Below, one piece after another: positions 24,318 through 33,771 of a DNA stretch of 64,000 nucleotides. The stretch is from NCBI RefSeq assembly GCF_020297485.1, contig NZ_JAIWZC010000001.1, positions 4,650,001 through 4,714,000 on the forward strand, given 5' to 3'. The notes beneath the pieces are model-generated. The model worked only from the letters and a program-made list of their open reading frames with translations, did no database searches and was not told the DNA's origin. Position 1 is the first letter of the stretch. Each line of letters opens with the position of its first letter. This DNA comes from Enterocloster clostridioformis (lineage in GTDB: Bacteria > Bacillota > Clostridia > Lachnospirales > Lachnospiraceae). A program made the position numbers and the translations under genes.

Positions 24318-26261
24318 ATGAACGGAACATTTGAAGCATATAAGACAGTTGCATTTGATATCATAAGAGAACAGCTGGCGGATCTTGCCAATTCAGCAGA
24401 GGCCAGGGAGATGGCCAGAGGGCTTGTGCCCTGCATGGAAGAGGGAGAGCTGCGAAGAAGCATGAGGGACACCACCCAGGCCAGGCAGATGCTTGAGCTG
24501 GCGGGCATGCCTCCCATGCCGGCCATGGAACATACGGCTGAGTTTGTAGCCCGTTCTGTCCGGGGCGAGCTGCTTACGCCGGAGGAAATGGAGGAAATCG
24601 GTATGTTCCTGGCCGCGGTGAGACGGGTCAGGTCGTATCTGGACAAGGGAGTATCCTATGGAATTCCGCTGTCCTTCTATGGGGAAAATCTCAGGCTGAT
24701 GCCGGAACTAAAAGAGGAGATAGAGGGAGCCATCCGTCACGGAAGGGTGGACGACCGCGCGTCCAACGCGCTGCGGGATATTCGCCGGGACCTGCTGCTT
24801 CTGGAAGAAAAAATCAAGGATAAGGCGGAAGCGCTTTTAAAATCGCAGAAAAAGTTTATGGCGGAATCCTTCCTGGTAACCAGGAACGGACGGCTGTGCC
24901 TGCCGGTTAAGAAGGAGTATAAGTCCAAAATACCGGGCAGCGTCATAGACCGATCCGCCAGCGGTTCTACGGTATTTATAGAGCCGGAAACCATTGCCAG
25001 GCTGCAGGACGAGATAGAGGGACTCAGGATTGAGGAGGACTGCGAGGAGAGGCGTATCCTGTATACGCTTATGGATAAGATTGCCATGGAGGAGGACGGG
25101 TTTAAGGAGAATCTGGCGCTGCTGGCAAAACTGGATTTTGTGTTTGCCAAAGGAAAGCTCAGCGCACAGATGGAGGCCGGGGAGCCGGCCATCAATACCC
25201 AGGGTATCATACGCCTGAAGGGAGCCAGGCATCCCCTTCTGCCGGGGGATGCCAATGTTCCGCTGGATTTTGAGCTGGGCGGAGAGAAACGGGGAATGGT
25301 AATAACAGGGCCTAATACAGGGGGAAAGACTGTTGCCATCAAGACCGTGGGACTGTTCGTGCTCATGGCCTGCTCCGGCCTGCATCTGCCCTGCCGGGAG
25401 GCGGACATAGCCATGCGCAACCTTGTATTATGCGATATTGGGGATGGGCAGGATATTCTGGATAACCTGTCTACCTTTTCAGCCCATATCACCAATGTGC
25501 TGGAGATATTAAAGCGGGCTACCGGGGAGAGCCTGGTGATACTGGATGAACTGGGCTCAGGTACGGATCCGGCCGAGGGAATGGGCATTGCCATTGCCAT
25601 ACTGGAGCAGCTGCGGCTGCGGGGATGTCTTTACCTGGTTACAACCCATTACCCGGAGGTTAAGACCTATGCGGGCCGCCATGAGGAACTCATCAGCGCC
25701 AGAATGGCCTTTGACCGGGAAAACCTGCGTCCCCTTTACAGACTGGAGATGGGAAAGACCGGGGACAGCTGCGCCCTCTATATCGCAAAGCGGCTGGGTA
25801 TGCCGGAGGACATGATTCAAACAGCGGCCTCAGAGGCTTACGGAGAAGGGGCGGATCTGTACCAATCCCGGGAGAAGTCTCAGGAAAAGCCACCGGGTAG
25901 ACAATGGCCGGGAGGGCTGGAGCGGATTCCGGTTCCCGGCATTGTGCCCATAAAGCGAAAGCCGGCTGCTGCAAGCCCGGAAAAAGGGTTTACGAGAGGC
26001 GACAGCGTGGAGGTTCTGCCAAAGGGGGAGATCGGCATTGTTGTGAGGCCGGCGGACCAGACGGGAAATGTGCTTGTCCAGGTAAAGCGTGAAAAACGCC
26101 TGATAAACCAGAAACGCTTGAAATTAAAGGTAAGGGCCAAAGAGCTGTACCCTGAGGATTACGATTTTTCCATTGTGTTTGACAGCGTGGAAAACCGTAA
26201 AGCCAGACATCAGATGGAAAGGAAATATGTGGGAAACATGGAGGCGCGGGTGGAAGAATAG
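24318..26261 (+). CDS. MutS2-like DNA-structure ATPase lacking the Smr domain
   Basis: 647 residues against about 780-790 for MutS2. The middle holds the MutS-family lever/clamp helices and the ABC-type ATPase: Walker A GPNTGGKT, signature region DNLSTFSAHI, Walker B LVILDELGSGTDPAEG, and the switch TTHYPE. After the ATPase comes a basic linker and a KOW-like segment (GDSVEVLPKGEIGIVVR), but the C-terminal Smr endonuclease domain is absent; the protein stops cleanly after MEARVEE. MutS2 proteins act on branched DNA or collided ribosomes, not on mismatches. Without the nuclease this one may be a regulator or paralogue. It is preceded by a long leader RNA and followed by a hairpin terminator. 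Confidence 0.85.
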   Translation: MNGTFEAYKTVAFDIIREQLADLANSAEAREMARGLVPCMEEGELRRSMRDTTQARQMLELAGMPPMPAMEHTAEFVARSVRGELLTPEEMEEIGMFLAAVRRVRSYLDKGVSYGIPLSFYGENLRLMPELKEEIEGAIRHGRVDDRASNALRDIRRDLLLLEEKIKDKAEALLKSQKKFMAESFLVTRNGRLCLPVKKEYKSKIPGSVIDRSASGSTVFIEPETIARLQDEIEGLRIEEDCEERRILYTLMDKIAMEEDGFKENLALLAKLDFVFAKGKLSAQMEAGEPAINTQGIIRLKGARHPLLPGDANVPLDFELGGEKRGMVITGPNTGGKTVAIKTVGLFVLMACSGLHLPCREADIAMRNLVLCDIGDGQDILDNLSTFSAHITNVLEILKRATGESLVILDELGSGTDPAEGMGIAIAILEQLRLRGCLYLVTTHYPEVKTYAGRHEELISARMAFDRENLRPLYRLEMGKTGDSCALYIAKRLGMPEDMIQTAASEAYGEGADLYQSREKSQEKPPGRQWPGGLERIPVPGIVPIKRKPAAASPEKGFTRGDSVEVLPKGEIGIVVRPADQTGNVLVQVKREKRLINQKRLKLKVRAKELYPEDYDFSIVFDSVENRKARHQMERKYVGNMEARVEE

Positions 26262-26267
26262 CCCGCC

Positions 26268-27199
26268 CTACACCCCAATGGAGGATGACGCCCTGTACTC
26301 GGTGGGCGTCATCCTTTTATATTTTTTAAAGCATCTGCTGAAGTAATTCAAATCCCCAAACCCCACATAAAACGCGATGTTCTGTATGGACATACCGGAA
26401 AATGAGAGAAGTCCGGCTGCCTTTTCAACCCTGGCCTTTGTGATATAGTTGGAGATGGAGTCTCCTGTCTCCCTGTTAAACAGGCGGGAGAGATAGGAGG
26501 GGCTGACACGGATACCCTTTGCAATCCCCGCAAGGGTGAGCTGGTCAGCCAGATAGATGCGGATGTAGGTGATGGCCTTGCGGACCAGGGGAGAATACTG
26601 GTCCAGGCGGTTCTTCCGGACAAAGCGGCAGTATGCGCTTATCATCTGGGATTTGCATTCCTGCGCTTCCCTCATGGTGTTGGCATTTTCAATGAGCATT
26701 GCGAAGTTGGAGGAGATGATGTCCAGATACACAGGATGAATGCCGGCGGTTTCAGCGCTTTTGCGGAGCATGGTATTGAGGGAAACCCCCAGGTTTTTTG
26801 CCGTACGGAGCGGATCCTCGGTACGGACTATGGCCGGGCTCTCCTGTGAGAATTGCCTACTACGGGAAGGGTGAGGCAGAACTGGCTGAAGGGGACCAGC
26901 AGGGACAGATTTTTTCCGTTATCCTGAAGGCTCTGCTCGCAAAAGGCAGTGTCTGCCGGATGGGCGAGATAGGGGCCGGCGATGAGAACCTGATTTTTAC
27001 CGTCATACAGGAACAGATTATTGTGAAGGTTTATAAAATCTGTTATGTGATACAGGGTCCCAGGCTGTAAGGATTCCACCATGGAACGGGTAATGAAAAA
27101 GGGAAAGCCGTTCCTGATGAAATCCGGAAAATATTCTTTGATACCGGTTTCTATGGCTTCCATCCGCGCGGGGCACAGGATGACGGGGACTTTCAGCAT
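26268..27199 (-). pseudogene. AraC-family regulator with a frameshift
   Basis: The C-terminal part (26268-26771 and upstream in the same frame) contains an AraC DNA-binding domain with two helix-turn-helices (LTLAGIAKGIRVSPSYLSRLF and IAFYVGFGDLNYFSRCF). The N-terminal sensor part (26828-27199) reads YHITDFINLHNNLFLYDG in another frame and ends in a stop directly after LTLPVVGNS. A one-base shift near 26840-26855 separates the two; the C-terminal frame continues as SQESPAIVRTEDPLRTAKNLG. All else is intact, so a single indel or a sequencing error explains it. It lies back to back with a transporter remnant and the GH3 gene, whose sugar it probably sensed. Confidence 0.8.
26283..26325 (+). terminator. 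Terminator for the MutS2-like gene, within the end of the opposing gene
   Basis: GGATGACGCC (26283-26292) is complementary to 26305-26314 and followed by TTTTATATTTTTT. It overlaps the last codons of the opposing AraC gene. Confidence 0.8.
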
Positions 27200-27203
27200 G
27201 ACT

Positions 27204-27577
27204 TCTATGAACTGTTTGGATATGAGCGCTTTTTCCTGTTCCTGGGACAGCTGCTCATGAGCGGCACCATGACATACCTGTTTGCCAACATGCTGCTGAA
27301 TTCCAGGCTTCAGGGCGTATTTTCAAGTATCCTCATCGCACCGTTAGTAGCCATTTCCATCGGCGGCGTGTTTGTGTCCAGAAGGTTCGGGCTTAAGAGT
27401 ACCTTCCTCCTGGGAACATGGGGATCCATGACTATGATGGCCATAATGTTTGTGGTTGGACCTGACCCGAATGTGCCGGCTGTCCAGGAAGAGCTGGAAA
27501 ACAGGAAGGAAGTACGGACCGGAAAGGGACCGCATCTGAACGGAGCTACAAAAGCCGCTGCCGGAGAAGCGGTATAG
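27204..27577 (+). pseudogene. C-terminal remnant of a GPH/MFS sugar symporter
   Basis: The frame YERFFLFLGQLLMSGTMTYLFANMLLN leads into two to three transmembrane segments (VFSSILIAPLVAISIGGVFVSRRFG, STFLLGTWGSMTMMAIMFVV) and a charged C-terminus. This resembles the last part of glycoside-pentoside-hexuronide:cation symporters, which have about 450 residues and twelve helices. The N-terminal two thirds are missing; the fragment begins just beside the divergent AraC gene. It lies 40 bases before the GH3 gene, with which it would have formed an import-and-hydrolysis operon. Confidence 0.65.
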
Positions 27578-27617
27578 AATGAAAACAGAGCGTAAACGCA
27601 GAAGGGATTGAAACGAT

Positions 27618-29475
27618 ATGAATAAGGCATCAACTAACATTCATTTTTATAAAAATGAAAACGGTCCTGTCATCAGAGTTACCGTAAAGCCGGTGATCGA
27701 AAAGGACGGGCTGTATTTCAGGGACCTGACAGGGGATGGAAGGCTGGCTCCCTATAAGGATTGGCGCAACACTCCCGCCAAAAGGGCGGCTTCCCTGGCG
27801 GCGGAATTGTATGCTGACGAGAAAATCGGCATGCTGTTCGTCAACTCCTGGAAGATGGGAATTTACCAGGAGGACAGGACAAAGGTGGATGAAAGCGGCC
27901 TTCTCAACGAGGAGATTGTGGAGCAGGACGAGTCCATCTTCAATGTGGAAAATACGTATGGAACCACCTGCACGGTAAAGGAAATGGGCATACGCCATTT
28001 CATCCTGCGTCAGAACCCCAGGCCGGGCGAACTGGCGGACTGGATTAACCAGCTTAATATGGTGGCGGAGGGAACCGGCCATGCCCTGCCTGTGATGGTC
28101 CTTTCCAATTCCAGGAATGAGCACGGGGAGATTGTATTCGGCATGAACGATGAGGCAGGCGTGTTTGCCACCTGGCCCGGGACCATGGGAATCGCGGCGG
28201 CTGTCCGGGGAAACGGACCGGAACTCATAGACAGCTTTGCCCGGTGTATCCGGATGGAATGGGATGCAGTGGGGATGAAAAAGGGATATATGTACATGGC
28301 CGATGTCATGACAGATCCCAGGTGGCAGCGGTCCTATGGAATCTTTGGCGAGGATCCGGAGCTTGTGTGCGCCATCATGGAGCGTCTGATTCCCGGCATA
28401 CAGGGAAGCAGCCAGGGAGTCACAAAAAAAAAGGGGGGGGGGGGTGGCCGTCGCCATCAAGCATTTCCCGGGAGGCAGAGCCAGGGAAAACGGATTCGAC
28501 CCCCACTATGTCCAGGGACAGTGGAATGTGTACCAGACAGAGGACAGCCTGCGCACATACCACCTGCCTGCCTTCCGGACAGCCATAGACAAAAAGGCAT
28601 CCTCCATCATGCCGTATTATGCCAAACCATCGGCTGCCAAGAGCAAGTCCCAGTATGGGCCGGACGGAGATGCCATGGAGATGGAGCCGGTAGGCTTTGC
28701 GTTTAACAGGGTCTTCATACAGGGGCTTCTGCGGGAGAAGATGGGATTTGAGGGATATGTGAACAGCGACTCCGGCATCTCCAATAAGATGGCCTGGGGC
28801 GTGGAGGAGCTGGATGTGCCTTCCAGAATCGCGCTGGCTGTCAATACCGGAGTGGATATCATCAGCGGGTCGTTGGATGTGTTTTCCGCCAGGGAGGCAT
28901 ATGAGCGCGGAAGGAATGGATATTACACGACCCAGGGCCATCCGGTGCCCCGGGGGTACCGGGCCAGTGATCTGGTGCTGACCGATGAGGCGCTTACAAG
29001 GGCGGTGACAAGGACCTTAAAGGAAAAGTTTGAACTGGGTATGTTCGACAACCCATACCGCGACCCTGAGGAAGCGGAACAGGTGGTGGCCACAAAGAAG
29101 CACTGGGAGGACGCTTACCGGGTGCATCAGCAGTCCGTGGTGCTCTTAAAGAACAGAGAGGGCCTGATTCCCCTGGATGCGGAAAAGACGGCAGGCAGGA
29201 AGGTGTATGTGGAATGCTTTGGCTGTGAAGCAGAGGTTGCCGCCAAGGAGACGGAGGCAGTCAAAAGGTCCTTTGCGGAAAGGTTTCAGGCGGAGCTGAC
29301 AGAAGATTACAGGGAAGCGGATTTCGCCATTCTGTTCATCCGGCCAAGCTCAGGCGAATACTTCCATTCCACTAAGGGATATTTGGAGCTTGATATCTGT
29401 GAGAACAAACAGGTGCGGGATGTGGACAGCGAGGGGAATTACTATGAGCTGGACTTTGGGCTGACGTTGGAATAG
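27618..29475 (+). pseudogene. GH3 beta-glucosidase-like enzyme, frameshifted at an A9G12 tract
   Basis: Family 3 glycoside hydrolase. The first frame (27618 to about 28433) holds the N-terminal barrel (YKDWRNTPAKRAASLAAE, MADVMTDPRWQRSYGIFGEDPEL). At 28424-28444 a run of nine A and twelve G interrupts the coding sequence at GVTKKG; the second frame resumes with VAVAIKHFPGG and continues through FEGYVNSDSGIS (nucleophile Asp region) to VVLLKNREGLIPLD and LDICENKQVRDVDSEGN. It stops at 29475, roughly 620 residues in all, short of the 750-800 usual for three-domain GH3 enzymes, so the end is also lost or divergent. The homopolymer could be a phase-variation switch or a sequencing artefact. Confidence 0.82.
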
Positions 29476-29535
29476 AAAACGAGAGTTTGTCAAATTTGCA
29501 CAAAAAGACAAAAGAAAATTAGTGCACAATTCGGA

Positions 29536-29565
29536 TTGACATAAATCCTGTCTTTTGTTTATACT
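29536..29565 (+). promoter_or_regulatory. Promoter of the PTS enzyme II gene
   Basis: Consensus TTGACA (29536-29541), 18-base spacer and TATACT (29560-29565), 150 bases upstream of the PTS gene. Confidence 0.75.
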
Positions 29566-29586
29566 TAATGCGCAACAGAATAAAGA

Positions 29587-29662
29587 GCGTGTTACTGGTG
29601 ATGCAGGCATTAACTGAAAGAGGACATTGGAGACAGTGTTCTTAACGGTTAATGTCTTTTTT
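29587..29662 (+). promoter_or_regulatory. RAT antiterminator element overlapping a terminator
   Basis: The RNA from about 29587 to 29616 (GTGTTACTGG, ATGCAGGCAT) matches the ribonucleic antiterminator targets of the LicT/GlcT/SacY family. Its 3' part CATTAAC (29609-29615) also pairs with GTTAATG (29648-29654) in a terminator hairpin that ends in GACATT/AATGTC and six T residues (29657-29662). The two structures exclude each other, so binding of the PRD protein encoded downstream should allow read-through into the PTS gene. Confidence 0.8.
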
Positions 29663-29716
29663 GTGTCCGTACAGCCAGGGTGCGCGGTTGGAAGAAAAAG
29701 ACAGGAGAGAAGGAAA

Positions 29717-31870
29717 ATGAAAGACAGGATATTTGGTGTTCTTCAGAGAGTGGGACGCAGCTTCATGCTTCCCATTGCAGTGCTGCCGGTGGCGGGACTG
29801 CTGTTAGGTATCGGCAGTTCCTTTACCAATGCCACCACCATTCAGACGTACGGTCTGGAACGGATTCTGGGCGACAAAACCATGTTAAACGCCCTGTTGG
29901 TCATCATGGCCAAGGCGGGAAATGTCGTATTTGACAATCTCCCCATTATATTTGCTGTGGGAGTTGCCATTGGCATGGCCAAGGCTGAGAAAGAGGTGGC
30001 GGCCCTTTCAGCCATGATTGCGTTTTTTGTCATGCATGTATCCATCAACGCGGTGCTGACCATCACGGGAAAGATTCTTCCGGACGGCACCGTTGCCCCT
30101 GGCGTCCTGGACGGCACCATTGCTTCTGTGTGCGGCATCCAGACCTTGCAGATGGGCGTGTTCGGGGGCATCATCGTGGGCCTGGGAGTGGCGGCGCTCC
30201 ACAACCGTTACCACAAGATTGCGCTGCCCAATGCCATCTCATTTTTCGGCGGTTCCCGTTTTGTGCCCATCATATCCACGGTGGCCTATGTAGGGGTGGG
30301 TATGGTGATGTACTTCATATGGCCGGTTGTACAGAACGCCATATTTGCCCTGGGCGGCCTGGTGACGGGGACAGGATATGCAGGCACATTGATTTTCGGT
30401 ATTATAAAGAGGGCGTTGATTCCCTTTGGACTTCACCACGTATTCTACATGCCATTCTGGCAGACCGCTGTGGGCGGCACCATGATGGTGGACGGAAATC
30501 TGATTCAGGGCGGCCAGAACATTTTCTTCGCACAGCTGGCTTCGCCGGATGTGATCCATTTCAGCGCGGATGCCACCAGGTATTTCTCCGGTGAGTTTAT
30601 CTTCATGATATTCGGCCTTCCAGGCGCTGCCCTGGCCATGTACCGCTCGGCAAAACCGGAAAAGAGAAAGGCCGCGGGAGGACTTCTACTGTCGGCAGCT
30701 CTGGCCAGTATGCTGACCGGTATTACAGAGCCCATTGAGTTTTCTTTCCTGTTTGTGGCGCCTATGCTCTTTGCCGTACAGGTGATTCTGGCAGGCAGCG
30801 CCTACATGATTGCCCATATACTGAATATCGCGGTGGGACTTACCTTCTCAGGCGGCTTCCTGGATTTGCTTATATTTGGCATCCTTCAGGGAAATGAAAA
30901 AACCAGCTGGATGAGAATTATTCCGGTAGGAATCATATATTTCCTGCTGTACTACTTTATTTTCAGCTTCCTGATTAAGAGGTTTGACTTAAAGACTCCG
31001 GGCAGGGAGGATGAGGACGAGGAGACAAAGCTTTACACAAAGGCGGATGTGAACGCCAGGAAATCGGCAGGCGCGGCAGGAGTGGCAGGTCCGGCAGGCG
31101 CGGCAGGTCCGGCAGGCGGGGAAAATGGAGGAAACGGGGATAAAGACGCCCTCAGCATGGATATTGCCAGGGGACTGGGAGGAAAGAGAAACATTACCTC
31201 CGTGGACTGCTGCGCCACACGTCTCAGATGTTCCGTGGATAGCCCGGCTTTGGTGGATGAGAGGCTGTTAAAGGCCACCGGAGCAGTGGGCGTCATTAAA
31301 AAGGGACAGGGAATTCAGGTAATTTATGGACCTAACGTAACTGTGATAAAGTCAAATCTGGAGCAGTATCTTGCGCAGGCACCGGATGAGGCTTTGGAGG
31401 AAGATGCTGAATCCTGCCAGGAAAAGCACATCATCTGCTCGCCCTTTAACGGCAAAGCGGCCTCCATCACGGAGGCGCCGGACGAGGCATTTTCCAGCAA
31501 GGCCATGGGCGACGGCTACATGGTCATACCGGCAGACGGGCAGGTGCTGGCGCCGGAGGATGGAGAGGTGCTGTTTGTGTTTCCTTCTAAGCATGCCATT
31601 GGCCTGAAAACAGGGGACGGTATGGAGTATTTGCTGCATATCGGTGTGGATACGGTGAAGCTGGACGGAAAGGGGTTTGAGACCTTTGTGAAGGATGGGC
31701 AGAAGGTAAAGAAAGGCCAGAAACTGATGGAATTCGACCTGGAATATATCAGGGCCAACGCCGCGTCCGAGGCTTGTATGGCTGTATTTACCGGTCTCAC
31801 GGAAGGCCGTGAGATTCACATGGTTAAGACCGGAGAGGTACGGGCGCTGGATGAAATCGGATGGTACTAA
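29717..31870 (+). CDS. Glucose/N-acetylglucosamine-type PTS enzyme IICBA
   Basis: 717 residues with all three domains in one chain. EIIC (about 1-420) carries ten or so membrane helices and the conserved LPVAGLLLGIG start and GITEPIEFSFLF loop. EIIB follows a Gly/Ala/Pro linker, with the phosphorylated cysteine in SVDCCATRLRC. EIIA is at the C-terminus, with the active His in LLHIGVDTVKLDG. It imports and phosphorylates a hexose at the membrane, receiving phosphate from HPr. Glucose, GlcNAc or a related sugar cannot be separated by eye. AGGAG at 29703-29707 supports ATG 29717. Expression is controlled by the RAT/terminator upstream and the PRD protein downstream. Confidence 0.93.
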   Translation: MKDRIFGVLQRVGRSFMLPIAVLPVAGLLLGIGSSFTNATTIQTYGLERILGDKTMLNALLVIMAKAGNVVFDNLPIIFAVGVAIGMAKAEKEVAALSAMIAFFVMHVSINAVLTITGKILPDGTVAPGVLDGTIASVCGIQTLQMGVFGGIIVGLGVAALHNRYHKIALPNAISFFGGSRFVPIISTVAYVGVGMVMYFIWPVVQNAIFALGGLVTGTGYAGTLIFGIIKRALIPFGLHHVFYMPFWQTAVGGTMMVDGNLIQGGQNIFFAQLASPDVIHFSADATRYFSGEFIFMIFGLPGAALAMYRSAKPEKRKAAGGLLLSAALASMLTGITEPIEFSFLFVAPMLFAVQVILAGSAYMIAHILNIAVGLTFSGGFLDLLIFGILQGNEKTSWMRIIPVGIIYFLLYYFIFSFLIKRFDLKTPGREDEDEETKLYTKADVNARKSAGAAGVAGPAGAAGPAGGENGGNGDKDALSMDIARGLGGKRNITSVDCCATRLRCSVDSPALVDERLLKATGAVGVIKKGQGIQVIYGPNVTVIKSNLEQYLAQAPDEALEEDAESCQEKHIICSPFNGKAASITEAPDEAFSSKAMGDGYMVIPADGQVLAPEDGEVLFVFPSKHAIGLKTGDGMEYLLHIGVDTVKLDGKGFETFVKDGQKVKKGQKLMEFDLEYIRANAASEACMAVFTGLTEGREIHMVKTGEVRALDEIGWY

Positions 31871-32020
31871 AGGGGTGAATATAGAAATGGTATGCCGGGG
31901 CGGAAAAATCTCATTCAAATGTAGATGTTTTTTGGGATATTAGGTATAATGACCGTATAGGAAAGGGCAGCGGCGCGGCGCGCGGCAGAGTCCGGCAGCG
32001 CTGTGGACGGGGAGGGGTTT

Positions 32021-32842
32021 ATGTACCGCATCATCAAAGTATTAAACAACAATGGAATACTGGTTTTGGATGGAGATACCGGCAGGGAACTGATTCTGCT
32101 GGGAAACGGAATAGGCTTCGGTCGCCGGACCGGGGAGCGGTTGGAGCAGGTGAAAGAGGCAAAGCGGTATGAGTTTGTGACCGGAAAATCCACGGCGCTG
32201 CAGCAGGTGAACAGCATAGACCCGGTCTTTATCGAGGCGGCGGGAAATATAATCGAGTCGGCCAGGAAAACGCTGGGGGATATCAGTTCAGACATACTGA
32301 TACCCATGGCGGACCATATTGCCCTGGCCGCAGGCAGGGCCAGGGAAGGGAGGGAGCTTCCAAATCCTTTTAACCAGGATATAAAGGCTCTGTTTGACCG
32401 GGAATACCAGGCTGCCATGGAAGGCAGGGAAATCATTCGTGAAATGACAGGCATTGTCATATCCGAAGATGAGGTGGGATACATTACCCTTCACATCCAC
32501 GCCGGGTCATCCGAGGAGAATGTGGCCCATTCCATGGATATGGCCAGGCTGGTACAGGACAGTATCCGCAGCATAGAAGAGAAGATGGGCATTAAGCTGG
32601 CAGCGGACTCTCTGGGGTATAACCGTCTGGTGAGCCATCTGCGGTATATGATTGCCCGCATCCGAAAGGGAGAGCCGGTGAGTCTGGACATGGAGGCATA
32701 TGCAAGGGATGCCTTTCCGGGGCCTTACCAGGCGGCAGTGGATGTGTGCGGGGATATGGAAAAGCGGCTGGGGATGTCTGTGGCCTCTCAGGAGGCAGGC
32801 TTTCTCGCCATCCATATCCAGAGGGTTATCCAGGGAGAATAG
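32021..32842 (+). CDS. PRD-containing transcription antiterminator (LicT/GlcT family)
   Basis: 273 residues: the N-terminal co-antiterminator RNA-binding domain (MYRIIKVLNNNGILVLD, residues 1-55) is followed by two PTS regulation domains whose phosphorylatable histidines are seen in PMADHIAL and YITLHIHAG for PRD1 and SHLRYM and FLAIHIQR for PRD2. The protein binds the RAT in the leader of the adjacent PTS gene and is inactivated by PTS phosphorylation when sugar is absent. GGAGGGG at 32011-32017 supports ATG 32021. A TATAAT-like box lies at 31945-31950, so it may also have its own promoter. Confidence 0.93.
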   Translation: MYRIIKVLNNNGILVLDGDTGRELILLGNGIGFGRRTGERLEQVKEAKRYEFVTGKSTALQQVNSIDPVFIEAAGNIIESARKTLGDISSDILIPMADHIALAAGRAREGRELPNPFNQDIKALFDREYQAAMEGREIIREMTGIVISEDEVGYITLHIHAGSSEENVAHSMDMARLVQDSIRSIEEKMGIKLAADSLGYNRLVSHLRYMIARIRKGEPVSLDMEAYARDAFPGPYQAAVDVCGDMEKRLGMSVASQEAGFLAIHIQRVIQGE

Positions 32843-32846
32843 GAAA

Positions 32847-32883
32847 GACCGGGGCCTACCTCAGAAGAGGCAGGTTCCCGGTC
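32847..32883. terminator. Bidirectional terminator between convergent genes
   Basis: GACCGGG (32847-32853) pairs with CCCGGTC (32877-32883), with further inner pairing (CCTC/GAGG). It lies between the antiterminator gene and the convergent transporter gene. Confidence 0.7.
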
Positions 32884-32886
32884 AGT

Positions 32887-33771
32887 TTATTTACCGGCTT
32901 TTACGGATAAAAACAATCCGGCCAGTGTCATGATGATTCCCAATGCAGCCGGTACAGTTACCGGTTCTTTTAATATAAGGGACGAGGTCAGGGTGGTGAT
33001 GACCGGCACCACGTAGATGTATACGCTGGTTTTAACGGCGCCCAGTATCTTTACGCCTGTATTCCAGGTTACGAAACACAGTGCGGATGCGCCCAGCCCA
33101 AGGAATAAAAGATTCAGGATATTTTTCATATCAGTAAACTGAACCGGCGTCACGTGAAAATCCATGAAGGTCAGAGCCGGTACCATAAATAGGAGCCCGT
33201 AGAAAAAGGTCCTTCTGGTGCTCTGGAAAGTGCCGTGGCCCAATGCGCTGATTTTTTTGGTGAGGGTGGAATACACGGCCCATATGACTGCGGCAGCCAC
33301 GGCCAGTAAATCTCCTGTGGGGTTAAGGGATAAGGCGGCCTCATTGCCGAAGCTAATCAGGCTGATGCCTGCCATGGCAAGCAGAAATCCGGCAAAGAAC
33401 CTGAAACGCGGCCTCTCTCCTCCCAGGAACATCCAACCCAGGATAGCGGTAAAGAAAGGCGCAATGGAGATGATAACTCCCACGTTGGATGCCAGGGTAT
33501 AAGTGAGAGCGATATTTTCCAGGAGATAGTACATGGCAACGCCGCAGAAACCCGCCGCCGCGTAGAGTGCTTCCTGCCGGGCGGAGGAAAGGCGCAGGGA
33601 GCGGGGGCAGACCAGCCACAGCGCCAGATATCCCATGACAAACCGGATAAACAGGATTTCCACAGGACTGAATGTCCGAAGCAGCACTTTGGTGGATATG
33701 AAGGTGGTTCCCCATATAAGGATGGTTACAAATGCGGCCAAATGGCCTGCGGCGGTACGGTTAAGCTTCAT
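32887..33771 (-). CDS. EamA/DMT-superfamily transporter
   Basis: 294 residues with ten predicted transmembrane helices in two repeats of the EamA domain (AAFVTILIWGTTFISTKVLL and LLAVAAAVIWAVYSTLTKK start the halves). Proteins of this family export metabolites or amino acids; the substrate is unknown. The ATG at 33771 has AAGGAGCG just upstream. Its start overlaps the end of the AraC-type gene by 11 bases, so the two are coupled, and the regulator probably controls it. Confidence 0.9.
   Translation of the reverse strand: MKLNRTAAGHLAAFVTILIWGTTFISTKVLLRTFSPVEILFIRFVMGYLALWLVCPRSLRLSSARQEALYAAAGFCGVAMYYLLENIALTYTLASNVGVIISIAPFFTAILGWMFLGGERPRFRFFAGFLLAMAGISLISFGNEAALSLNPTGDLLAVAAAVIWAVYSTLTKKISALGHGTFQSTRRTFFYGLLFMVPALTFMDFHVTPVQFTDMKNILNLLFLGLGASALCFVTWNTGVKILGAVKTSVYIYVVPVITTLTSSLILKEPVTVPAALGIIMTLAGLFLSVKAGK

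Noticed and set aside
23911..24354. 147-codon minus-strand ORF between the fusion gene and the MutS2-like gene
   Set aside because: It covers a strong forward promoter and terminator, is rich in Phe/His/Ser without domain pattern, and has no binding site.
24737..25600. 287-codon antisense ORF inside the MutS2-like gene
   Set aside because: Serine-rich shadow frame of a real ATPase gene; no start signal.
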